Translations under genes and position numbers: made by a program
Source: Bacteroidaceae bacterium
Lineage (GTDB): Bacteria > Bacteroidota > Bacteroidia > Bacteroidales > Bacteroidaceae
Reading direction: 5' to 3'
Assembly: GCA_017628775.1 (NCBI GenBank)
Contig: JAGBYN010000128.1
Coordinates: forward strand, 1-10,332
DNA: 10,332 nt
Notes under the pieces: generated by a model
Told to the model about the DNA's origin: nothing
Databases searched by the model: none
Seen by the model: only the letters and a program-made list of their open reading frames with translations
Shown: positions 5,389-10,332 of the stretch, piece by piece
Layout: every line of letters starts with the position of its first letter
How positions within the stretch are numbered: the first letter of the stretch is position 1

Positions 5389-6498
5389 TTATTCTCCTTT
5401 CAAGAGATACTTATTTGACACAACTTTGAAAGAAATGTAAGGTGCAACGTAAGGTGCTTCGACGGTCTTACAGACAATTCCTTCGCGTTCATTGCCTCGG
5501 TCGGTCTTGCCTTGGGTGTAATCCATCAACTTTTCAAAAGTTGGATATTCATCAAAGACTTTTATTCCGCGGTCAATAATTTTAACGTGAGGCAATTTGA
5601 ATTGGAACTGACATAAATATCTAACATAGTCAGGATTGACGAACATTTGCTTTCTAATATCAAATATACGAAAGACTAACCATTCGTGTTCAGTACGCTT
5701 GTCTCTATTGCCGTTAATACCAGGACCGACAAGTTCACCTTGGATTGCCAATTCATCCCCATTCAACTCGCAATACCTCTTGAGATTACTCTCAACAAAG
5801 TATGTATTAGCCATCTGCCAAGGCAACGGTACAGTTCCATTGCTCATTACTGGCTTAAGCCTTAGATTGCGAGAGCAGACACCAAAGGGGTGCTCCGCGT
5901 CAATGGTGGGCGAATAGAACATCGTAACTGACATTCCATCAGCCTTTTCGGTGACTTGGAAGAAGCGTCCTTTCATCTTCTCGAAATATTCGCCTAGGTT
6001 CTGAATACGCTCCTCGTCGGTCTTAGGGATGTATGCGGTTGGGAATGGTCCGTAAGCTTCGGCAGACACCTTAGCGCCTGAGAAGGGGCGTAGGGCTTCT
6101 TCTATCTCATCGTAGTGTTTAACCTTAAGAGTTTCTGTAAGATCAGTATCATCAGTCACATCGCTTATTTCAGGAAACTTAGCAATCGGCATAAGCATTC
6201 CTTGAGAGATTACACCTCTAAGCTTAACGGTCTTAATGCGCACACCTTCGGCAAGGATTTCACCTTTTTTAGATGTGAACTTACGCAGACAGCGGCTATG
6301 AAGAAACTCATATCGCTTATCATCAGCTGGAAGATAGGAGTCAATCTCGAAGTAGACGGCTTTATCTCCCGATTTGAAGTCACCCTTACCCACAACGACC
6401 TTCCAAGTCTTGCCAACCATAGTGGCTGTTTCAAGGCGGTCAGCGTCTGGTATTGGGCTGACTTTATCTATTGTTACTATTGATGCTAGTTTTCTCAT
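5389..6498 (-). CDS. RNA ligase, Rnl5/DRB0094 type
   Basis: A 369-residue ATP-dependent RNA ligase. Residues about 1-100 form an N-terminal OB-like module (ASIVTIDKVSPIPDADRLE, then VVVGKGDFKSGDKAVYFE), the mark of the DRB0094/Rnl5 group. The nucleotidyltransferase domain follows, with motif I EKADG (nucleophile Lys185), motif III-like GVCSRN (206-211), QGELVGPG (253-260, Glu255), motif IV EGIVCKT (339-345) and motif V SFKVVSNKYL (356-365). The family seals nicked or broken RNA 3'-OH to 5'-phosphate ends through ligase-AMP and RNA-AMP. In phages such enzymes often repair tRNA cut by host defence nucleases. I use ATG 6498: an upstream in-frame ATG at 6546 would add a WWWWW stretch that only mirrors the GGGGG codons of the radical SAM gene. 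GGAG lies about 11 bases upstream. Confidence 0.92.
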   Translation of the reverse strand: MRKLASIVTIDKVSPIPDADRLETATMVGKTWKVVVGKGDFKSGDKAVYFEIDSYLPADDKRYEFLHSRCLRKFTSKKGEILAEGVRIKTVKLRGVISQGMLMPIAKFPEISDVTDDTDLTETLKVKHYDEIEEALRPFSGAKVSAEAYGPFPTAYIPKTDEERIQNLGEYFEKMKGRFFQVTEKADGMSVTMFYSPTIDAEHPFGVCSRNLRLKPVMSNGTVPLPWQMANTYFVESNLKRYCELNGDELAIQGELVGPGINGNRDKRTEHEWLVFRIFDIRKQMFVNPDYVRYLCQFQFKLPHVKIIDRGIKVFDEYPTFEKLMDYTQGKTDRGNEREGIVCKTVEAPYVAPYISFKVVSNKYLLKGE

Positions 6499-6521
6499 TT
6501 TTCTTTTTCTCCTTTTTATTA

Positions 6522-7442
6522 TTAGCATCCACCACCACCACCACACAAGCCGTTTTTATAACGACAGCCGTTATTATGCCAACAACAGGTCGAGCATTTT
6601 GAGGGTGTGTTAGGATTGTGGATGATAAGCGTCTTTTTATTCCAACTTCCCGTGACCATTCCGTCGGGATGCACAATAATCTCTTCAAGGAAATTATCGT
6701 TATTATGAGTCTCGTTATACTTTCTTAGCATATCCATATTAGACCAGCTCATTGTAATTGGCTTGTTGCACCATATATAGTTTTCGTAGACATAATAATC
6801 TTGGATAACTTGCTCAACAAGAGTTCCTGCATCAAACATCTGATTGCGAAATTCCATAAAGAGGTCTGAAACCTTCTCATTCTCACCGTCTATAATGAGA
6901 GAGCGGAATGAGAAGTCGTCGGCAACATCCGCGTAGTGATTTATAAAACTCTCAATATCATTAATCGTTTTAAGCCCTCCGTTTACACCAAGGACACATT
7001 GAATGCGGACTTTCGCTTTAGGCTGTAGCATCTTAAATTTAAGTATCTCAACTACATCTATGTTTCGACTACGCTTGAAAACATCTTGGTCATTAATGGC
7101 GTGTTTGGATAAATTGAACCAACCATTGAGTGTTCCAAAAGGTATTTTATTCATAAATGCGCCGTTAGAATTTATTGAGAATAATGTAGGCTTATAATAG
7201 TTAGCCCCTTCGATTATTTCATTCAGCCGTGCAAAACAAGTAGGTTCTCCTCCTGTAATGGATAGAGTTCTGAAATGTCCTTGATTATGGAGCTGGCGTA
7301 TGACAGATTTTGCACTCGCCATAAAATCTTGTGAATTTTCATCATCTCCATATGAAGGTTGTTCGATACAAAAATCACATCTTGCATCGCAATAGTTTGT
7401 GCATTTAAGGTGGACGTGGTGCTTCCAATCGTCCTTGTACAT
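6522..7442 (-). CDS. Radical SAM protein with C-terminal Cys-rich, poly-Gly tail
   Basis: A 306-residue radical SAM enzyme. The cluster motif is CDARCDFC (Cys18, 22, 25), with Cys14 just before it, then SITGGEPT (61-68) for SAM binding and FSINSNGAF (88-96) as a later strand. The C-terminal end has six Cys (283, 286, 287, 293, 300, 306), closing with CGGGGGC, which could bind an auxiliary iron-sulfur cluster as in SPASM/twitch proteins, although the spacing is not the standard one. The substrate is unknown; location upstream of an RNA ligase and MazG hints at an RNA or nucleotide substrate. The frame is open to 7595, but the upstream part contains the intrinsic terminator at 7534-7568, so ATG 7442 (MYKDDWKHHV) is the likely start. 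Its ribosome site is weak. Confidence 0.85.
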   Translation of the reverse strand: MYKDDWKHHVHLKCTNYCDARCDFCIEQPSYGDDENSQDFMASAKSVIRQLHNQGHFRTLSITGGEPTCFARLNEIIEGANYYKPTLFSINSNGAFMNKIPFGTLNGWFNLSKHAINDQDVFKRSRNIDVVEILKFKMLQPKAKVRIQCVLGVNGGLKTINDIESFINHYADVADDFSFRSLIIDGENEKVSDLFMEFRNQMFDAGTLVEQVIQDYYVYENYIWCNKPITMSWSNMDMLRKYNETHNNDNFLEEIIVHPDGMVTGSWNKKTLIIHNPNTPSKCSTCCWHNNGCRYKNGLCGGGGGC

Positions 7443-7533
7443 ACGATAAGTCTTACCGAAGAGAATTGTATTTTCCGACCACAAATGGGAAAGATTCAAG
7501 TGAAGTTGGGAAAATGTGGATATTGAAGAGCAT

Positions 7534-7568
7534 AAAAAAGCCCCGTACAGGGGAGTTGCAAGGGGCTT
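7534..7568 (-). terminator. Intrinsic terminator after the small-gene operon
   Basis: On the minus strand AAGCCCC (7568-7562) pairs with GGGGCTT (7544-7538), followed by a six-T run (7539-7534). It ends the operon whose last gene stops at 7592 and separates it from the radical SAM unit. Confidence 0.82.
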
Positions 7569-7591
7569 GAAACGGGATTTGATGGCGGGTT

Positions 7592-7816
7592 TCATTGGTC
7601 AGAATGAAGCGGCTTGCCGCAGTGCGGACAAATGCCGCGCTCAATTAACATATCCTCTTCCTCGCGCATATCCTCTTCCTCGCGCCAGTCCTCTTCCAAG
7701 GACGCGCGTTGTCCGTCCGTGAGATCATCTGCCGCAGGGAATAGATCGCAGCATCCGGGGCCGTCTACGATTCCAGCATCAGGGCAGTCTTTTATCGGGC
7801 AGAATAGGCAGATCAT
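7592..7816 (-). CDS. Small acidic Cys-rich protein with zinc-ribbon-like ends
   Basis: A 74-residue protein I do not recognise. Cys pairs lie at both ends: CLFCPIKDC (3, 6, 11) and Cys22-23 near the start, and CPHCGKP (63-66) near the end, so a single zinc ribbon could form from the two termini. The middle is very acidic and holds a short repeat WREEEDMREEEDM, coded by an 18-bp tandem duplication (7651-7668 and 7669-7686, with a third degenerate copy). The start ATG 7816 has AAGGAG with good spacing. It is the last gene before the terminator at 7534-7568. Confidence 0.75.
   Translation of the reverse strand: MICLFCPIKDCPDAGIVDGPGCCDLFPAADDLTDGQRASLEEDWREEEDMREEEDMLIERGICPHCGKPLHSDQ
7651..7703. 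repeat. 18-bp tandem repeat inside small acidic gene
   Basis: Two copies differing only in the last base (7651-7668, 7669-7686) and a partial degenerate third. In the protein they give the acidic REEEDM repeat. Probably replication slippage. Confidence 0.8.
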
Positions 7817-7825
7817 AGTATCTCC

Positions 7826-8034
7826 TTATAGGGTCGGAACGCGGGTTTTGCCGTTACGATACCAACAATTCGGCGCGCAACAATCATCCTGGAATATACG
7901 ATGTCCGCGATGGAGCTTATAGACCGTGGAAGCGGGTTTAACATAGCGGCAGCGAAACTCGCAAAAAAACATCCCTTAACGTCTCGCGTGTTGGGGTCAA
8001 GCCATTGGCACGGCGGATAGAATATCTTGATCAT
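7826..8034 (-). CDS. Cys-rich small protein apparently needing a -1 frameshift at a T7 run
   Basis: The frame from ATG 8034 begins MIKIFYPPCQWLDP and reaches GCFF at a run of seven T (7969-7963). Staying in frame gives an ordinary low-Cys tail ending at 7813. Slipping back one base on T-TTT-TTT gives CEFRCRYVKPAS... and then DDCCAPNCWYRNG, ending at TAA 7828-7826. That reading joins Cys-rich halves into a coherent protein of about 70 residues with a likely zinc site. It ends just before the SD (AAGGAG) of the next gene. An alternative is separate translation from ATG 7972, giving a 48-residue protein MFFCEFRC..., or a homopolymer indel in the read or a real mutation. The start ATG 8034 overlaps the upstream gene's stop (ATGA). 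Confidence 0.6.
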
Positions 8035-8291
8035 AGCGCCTCCGTCTTCCTTGTAAGTCTTTTGCGTATAAGTTCAAGCATCCTTGGCGTAATGTGATAC
8101 CAGGCCCTCGTACCGTCAGGCCACTCGACCATGAGCGCGTATAGACCAGACCTCGGTCTGACTCGTAGACGCGATGCATCGCAGTACCCGAACCCTGCCG
8201 CAACGCGAAGTGCAGCGTCAATTTCTTGCACCCCATTTGGATCGTAATACTCCCAGAGGAATCTTTCTGGGTTGACTTCTTCAAGGTTCAT
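8031..8291 (-). CDS. Unknown small protein, paralogue of the gene at 8637-8963
   Basis: An 86-residue protein of unknown function. It lines up with the 108-residue product of 8637-8963: LEEVNPERF against LEEMSPELF at the start, then LRVAAGFGYCDASRLRVRPRSGLYALMVEWPDGTR... against LRKYAIGWCKADRLTVRPREKLFVAIMCEKDGER..., ending in a shared W/F-H-I. The middle linker of the larger copy is missing. Another open frame (7997-8284) covers the same DNA, but the paralogy decides the frame. The ATG at 8291 lies 16 bases after the ASCH gene stop and has no clear ribosome site, unlike its neighbours. Confidence 0.75.
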   Translation of the reverse strand: MNLEEVNPERFLWEYYDPNGVQEIDAALRVAAGFGYCDASRLRVRPRSGLYALMVEWPDGTRAWYHITPRMLELIRKRLTRKTEAL

Positions 8292-8307
8292 TTTAGGTCG
8301 TAGTTAT

Positions 8308-8640
8308 TCAAGGGTTGTCGTTGAGTTGCACACGGCGTCCGAGTGCTATGACATAGTGTAAGCCGGTCGGCTCGCCCCAGTCTGGGTGCAGCCGATCGGG
8401 AAAGATGTTTATGCCGCAGACCTCGATAAACAAATCCGGCTTGCGATAGCCGCGTGAAAAAGCTATCACGAGGTGCCCCCGGCAATAGATGTTCGACACC
8501 CAATTAGAAAGCCGCCTATGCCAGTACGGCGTGTCGGCGCGATATTCCTCACGCTTCTCCCCAGACGCAATCATGTCGTACCACTTGCCTCTTAGAACGA
8601 GCGGCAGAATTGCGCACTCATTTCGTTTTAACTGTTTCAT
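8308..8640 (-). CDS. ASCH-domain-like protein
   Basis: A 110-residue protein with the core look of the ASCH fold: LPLVLRGKWYDMIASGEKREEYR (residues about 12-34), where GxKxxEYR is the hallmark. A beta-rich segment follows (VIAFSRGYRKPDLFIEVCGI, 58-77), then a glycine-rich strand LHYVIALGRRV near the end. ASCH proteins belong to the PUA-like fold and bind RNA or nucleotides; some cleave N4-acetylcytidine or act as nucleases. The short ASCH type with EKREEYR is frequent in phages, where the exact role is unknown. ATG 8640 overlaps the upstream stop (ATGA), so the gene is tightly coupled to its neighbour at 8637-8963. Confidence 0.82.
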   Translation of the reverse strand: MKQLKRNECAILPLVLRGKWYDMIASGEKREEYRADTPYWHRRLSNWVSNIYCRGHLVIAFSRGYRKPDLFIEVCGINIFPDRLHPDWGEPTGLHYVIALGRRVQLNDNP

Positions 8641-8963
8641 CTTTTATTCTCCTTCATTTCAAGTTCTCCAATTATGATGTCTTTTGTAGATTCCATAATA
8701 TGAAACCAAAATCTCTCACCGTCTTTTTCGCACATTATGGCGACAAATAATTTTTCTCGCGGTCTAACCGTCAATCTGTCTGCCTTGCACCAGCCTATGG
8801 CGTATTTACGCAACGCAAGTATTAACTCCATATCGCACCCCTCGGGCGTTCTTGAGAATACATAATAAGAAAGGTCGAGTGCATCGCCGAACGCGATTAC
8901 ATGTTTTTCGTAAGTAAACAGTTCCGGGCTCATCTCCTCAAGTTCTATTTTTGAGAATTTCAT
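8637..8963 (-). CDS. Unknown small protein, paralogue of the gene at 8031-8291
   Basis: A 108-residue soluble protein of unknown function. The conserved-looking part is DMELILALRKYAIGWCKADRL then TVRPREKLFVAIM, followed by an F/W-rich strand with FHI (roughly 44-88). It shares this with the 86-residue product downstream of the ASCH gene. The tail is a charged helix. The two copies flank the ASCH gene, so one probably arose by duplication. The 118-residue product at 9132-9488 may be a distant third relative (MLHIGFVGEVRMKIHQRGESL). ATG 8963 overlaps the upstream stop by ATGA. Confidence 0.75.
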   Translation of the reverse strand: MKFSKIELEEMSPELFTYEKHVIAFGDALDLSYYVFSRTPEGCDMELILALRKYAIGWCKADRLTVRPREKLFVAIMCEKDGERFWFHIMESTKDIIIGELEMKENKR

Positions 8964-9142
8964 TTGTTAGTTCCTTTTGTCATTTCATTCCACTTCGCCA
9001 CGGCTTCGTCGTAGGTCTTACATCGCCCTGTATCCAAGCCGCAGTCGGGACACCAAATTGCGACGAAGATTGTGACAAAATCTTCTTCGTCGATAAAAAC
9101 ACTTGGCTCTCCCCCGCACTTCGGGCATCGGTTAATCTGCAT
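8960..9142 (-). CDS. Lar-like zinc-ribbon protein
   Basis: A 60-residue protein with CPKCGGEP (6-13), CPDCG (31-35), an extra Cys41, and the end YDEAVAKWNEM (44-54). This is the pattern of the Lar/restriction-alleviation-like family: two CxxCG knuckles, then EAxxxWN. Lar of lambdoid prophages modulates type I restriction, but most phage members with this pattern are uncharacterised, so only the fold is claimed. The start is ATG 9142, with GGAGGT five bases upstream. An in-frame upstream ATG at 9196 gives an extra 18 residues that only overlap the preceding gene. The first 11 bases overlap the upstream gene. Confidence 0.8.
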   Translation of the reverse strand: MQINRCPKCGGEPSVFIDEEDFVTIFVAIWCPDCGLDTGRCKTYDEAVAKWNEMTKGTNK

Positions 9143-9488
9143 CGCGCACCTCCTTTTCACGAATAACGAATCTTCTTCTCGCACCACAGCCACCATAGAG
9201 GCTTTCTCCTCGTTGGTGGATTTTCATTCGGACTTCACCGACAAACCCTATGTGTAACATACACCGACGTATTTCTTTGACGAGACTATCAGGTTCGCAC
9301 CACTCTTGAGAAATCCATTCTATTTCAAGTACATCATTTTTCAGAGAGAAGTCGCACTCCTTTGGGCGCAATTCGTCAGCGATTAAGCTGCAATTTATCG
9401 CCGCTGGGTCAAAGGCAGGATGCTTTGCTCCGCGACAATATGGAGCGAGCACACCACTAAATGCCCTATGAAATGTTTTAGTCTCCAT
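9132..9488 (-). CDS. Unknown 118-residue protein
   Basis: I do not recognise this protein. It begins METKTFHRAFSGVLAPYCRG and contains WISQEWCEPDSL (about 58-69), then a helix/strand pair MLHIGFVGEVRMKIHQRGESL (77-97) and a basic glycine segment GGCGARRRFVI. The second half could be a diverged relative of the paralogous pair at 8031 and 8637. There is no membrane segment or signal peptide. I prefer ATG 9488, which overlaps the upstream stop as TGATG, over the GTG one codon earlier; GAGGGG lies upstream. Confidence 0.7.
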   Translation of the reverse strand: METKTFHRAFSGVLAPYCRGAKHPAFDPAAINCSLIADELRPKECDFSLKNDVLEIEWISQEWCEPDSLVKEIRRCMLHIGFVGEVRMKIHQRGESLYGGCGARRRFVIREKEVRDAD

Positions 9489-9679
9489 CACTTCCCCTCG
9501 CTTTCTTTTTTATATTTCGCTTCAATCAATTTGATCGCGATTGCCTTAGCCTCACTTGTAAGCCTGGAAAACATCGCCATCCTTGCCACCGCAACCTCTT
9601 TGTCAGAGACACCCCACGGCATTACAACATCAGTTGTAGCAACCGCCTCTATATCTCCAATCTTAAACTCAACCCTCAT
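9488..9679 (-). CDS. Unknown 63-residue protein
   Basis: A small, soluble protein with a beta-like N-terminal half (MRVEFKIGDIEAVATTDVVM) and a helical, lysine-rich second half (LTSEAKAIAIKLIEAKYKKE). No family is recognised. I chose ATG 9679: it overlaps the upstream stop as TGATG, and GAGGAGG is seven bases upstream. The GTG at 9682 is a second possible start. Tight coupling on both sides argues that it is real. Confidence 0.7.
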   Translation of the reverse strand: MRVEFKIGDIEAVATTDVVMPWGVSDKEVAVARMAMFSRLTSEAKAIAIKLIEAKYKKESEGK

Positions 9680-9990
9680 CACTTCACCTCCTCATACGGC
9701 ATCTGCGACCACTTGCAAAGGCACTCTACAATGTTTGTTGTGCCCTTATATAGAGGACAATTACGGCACATCCTATTAGATACGATGAACGGTTTACAGT
9801 AAGCACGAAACCGCTTTACCTGCTCCTCCGCCGTCCCGATATCGCAGTTGCGGATAGGCTCGGCAAGGGCTTCACAAATCTTTTGAATAACAGATGCAGC
9901 CATATCATCTAAGTTACTGTCTTTGTCAAAGTCAATATTCTGTAGAAGATTCCAGGCATCTTCCAACGCCTCTCTAAGTTTACTGCTCAT
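9679..9990 (-). CDS. Unknown protein with C-terminal Cys cluster
   Basis: A 103-residue protein. The first 45 residues are helical (MSSKLREALEDAWNLL...). The second half holds Cys50, Cys65, then CRNCPLYKG (75-83) and ECLCKW (89-94), a likely zinc-binding cluster of a kind often met in small phage proteins. The reading frame is open further upstream to 10185, but those residues are low-complexity, out-of-frame sequence of the neighbouring gene. ATG 9990 overlaps that gene's TGA as ATGA and is the right start. Function is unknown. Confidence 0.75.
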   Translation of the reverse strand: MSSKLREALEDAWNLLQNIDFDKDSNLDDMAASVIQKICEALAEPIRNCDIGTAEEQVKRFRAYCKPFIVSNRMCRNCPLYKGTTNIVECLCKWSQMPYEEVK

Positions 9991-10332
9991 TTCGCACCGC
10001 CTTTCGCTTCGGCCTTCGCCGCCTCGATCGCTTCTACCGCGCGGACGATCGCCTTGTAGCACTTGCCGCTTTTCTTGCTGTCGGTGTATGCCTTTTTGAT
10101 GAGTTCTTCGCCCGTGCCGTGGAAGCAACCGACCGTCCACATCTTGTTCGACCGAGTGTAGGTAAACCACCGGCCACTCGACCATGAATTTTTGAACACC
10201 ATGTAATCGTTGTTGCCGTAGACCTCCGCGTCGCCGTAGACCCTCGCGTCGCCGTAGACCCTCGCGTCGCCGTAGACCCTCGCGTCGCCGTAGACCCTCG
10301 CGTCGCCGTAGACCCTCGCGTCGCCGTAGACC
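9987..10332 (-). CDS. YGDA-repeat (beta-helix-like) phage protein, C-terminal part
   Basis: The frame is open from the window edge at 10331 through the repeats to the TGA at 9989-9987, so the ATG at 10202 is internal and the start lies outside. The first visible 40 residues are hexapeptide repeats VYGDAR (last copy VYGDAE, then VYGNND), as in left-handed beta-helix proteins. A globular end follows: MVFKNSWSSGRWFTYTRSNKMWTVGCFHGTGEEL..., with a helix rich in Ala and Lys at the C terminus. Similar endings (SNKMW, VGC, TGEEL) occur on repeat proteins of gut phages, near the DUF7666 kind. The function is not established; carbohydrate or surface binding is possible. It is the first visible gene of the small-gene operon. 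Confidence 0.75.
   Translation of the reverse strand, partial: VYGDARVYGDARVYGDARVYGDARVYGDARVYGDAEVYGNNDYMVFKNSWSSGRWFTYTRSNKMWTVGCFHGTGEELIKKAYTDSKKSGKCYKAIVRAVEAIEAAKAEAKGGAK
10215..10332. repeat. 18-bp tandem repeat coding for VYGDAR
   Basis: Six full copies of GCCGTAGACCCTCGCGTC (plus-strand form) from 10215 to 10322 and ten bases of a seventh, running off the window edge. Five copies are identical; the first (10215-10232) has CCTCCGCG in place of CCCTCGCG. The identity suggests recent slippage. Confidence 0.95.

Noticed and set aside
6499..6546. Upstream start for the RNA ligase (MWWWWWMLII...)
   Set aside because: The Trp run is the shifted reading of the Gly codons ending the radical SAM gene; the typical N terminus starts at ATG 6498.
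7443..7595. N-terminal extension of the radical SAM protein
   Set aside because: It contains the intrinsic terminator 7534-7568 and has no family-like sequence.
7997..8284. 95-codon minus ORF MKKSTQKD...
   Set aside because: It overlaps the 8031-8291 gene in another frame; that gene has a paralogue nearby and coupling with its neighbour.
9991..10185. N-terminal extension of the 9679-9990 gene
   Set aside because: Low-complexity Arg/His/Gly-rich sequence that is the other frame of the YGDA-repeat gene; the ATGA overlap fixes the start.
10215..10332. CRISPR array
   Set aside because: The 18-bp units are contiguous with no spacers and are in frame within a gene.
1..10332. Diversity-generating retroelement
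   Set aside because: No reverse transcriptase and no template/variable repeat pair are seen.

Overview
The window looks like part of a temperate phage or a phage-like integrative element from an uncultured gut-type bacterium. It carries a late-type large phage protein end, a tyrosine integrase next to a tRNA 3' fragment, a phage replication-type gene, and a long operon of tiny overlapping genes. Base composition is mid-GC, and strong sigma70-type promoters and Shine-Dalgarno (SD) sites are easy to see. The integrase has a 'GN' in place of the usual 'GH' in its last box, a form I associate with integrases from Verrucomicrobiota/Lentisphaerota-type hosts. That host guess is inference only.

Left arm (1-2013, + strand). 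The C-terminal end of a large virion-associated or polyvalent protein (LPD38-like) ends at 483. A gap follows with two near-copies of an extended -10 promoter. The first drives a short structured RNA (about 596-742) that ends in a clear intrinsic terminator. The second drives a two-gene cassette: a phospholipase-D-like protein and a two-helix membrane protein, coupled by a TAATG overlap. Position and layout suggest a lysogenic accessory (moron) or defence/exclusion cassette.

Middle (2014-4986, - strand). A palindrome-rich patch lies at the end of a DUF6291-like replication gene. That gene is coupled to an unknown 118-residue gene, and both sit behind a long leader (3440-3292) with its own promoter. 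The leader has a terminator-like stem and two identical copies of the ribosome-binding segment that can compete for one complementary segment, which looks like a switch. Upstream is the integrase, with a strong promoter abutting a type II tRNA 3' fragment. TTGCGAG repeats lie on both sides of that fragment, as expected for an intact attP, so this molecule may be the circular (unintegrated) form.

Right arm (5027-10332, - strand). Two transcription units, separated by an intrinsic terminator at 7534-7568. The downstream one codes for a radical SAM protein with a Cys/Gly tail, an Rnl5/DRB0094-type RNA ligase and a MazG-like pyrophosphohydrolase, a plausible RNA- or nucleotide-metabolism cassette. 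The upstream one is a dense string of small, mostly overlapping genes: a YGDA(R) repeat protein cut by the window edge, several Cys-rich zinc-ribbon-like proteins including a Lar-like one, an ASCH-domain protein, two paralogous unknown proteins, and a Cys-rich gene that seems to need a -1 frameshift at a T7 run.
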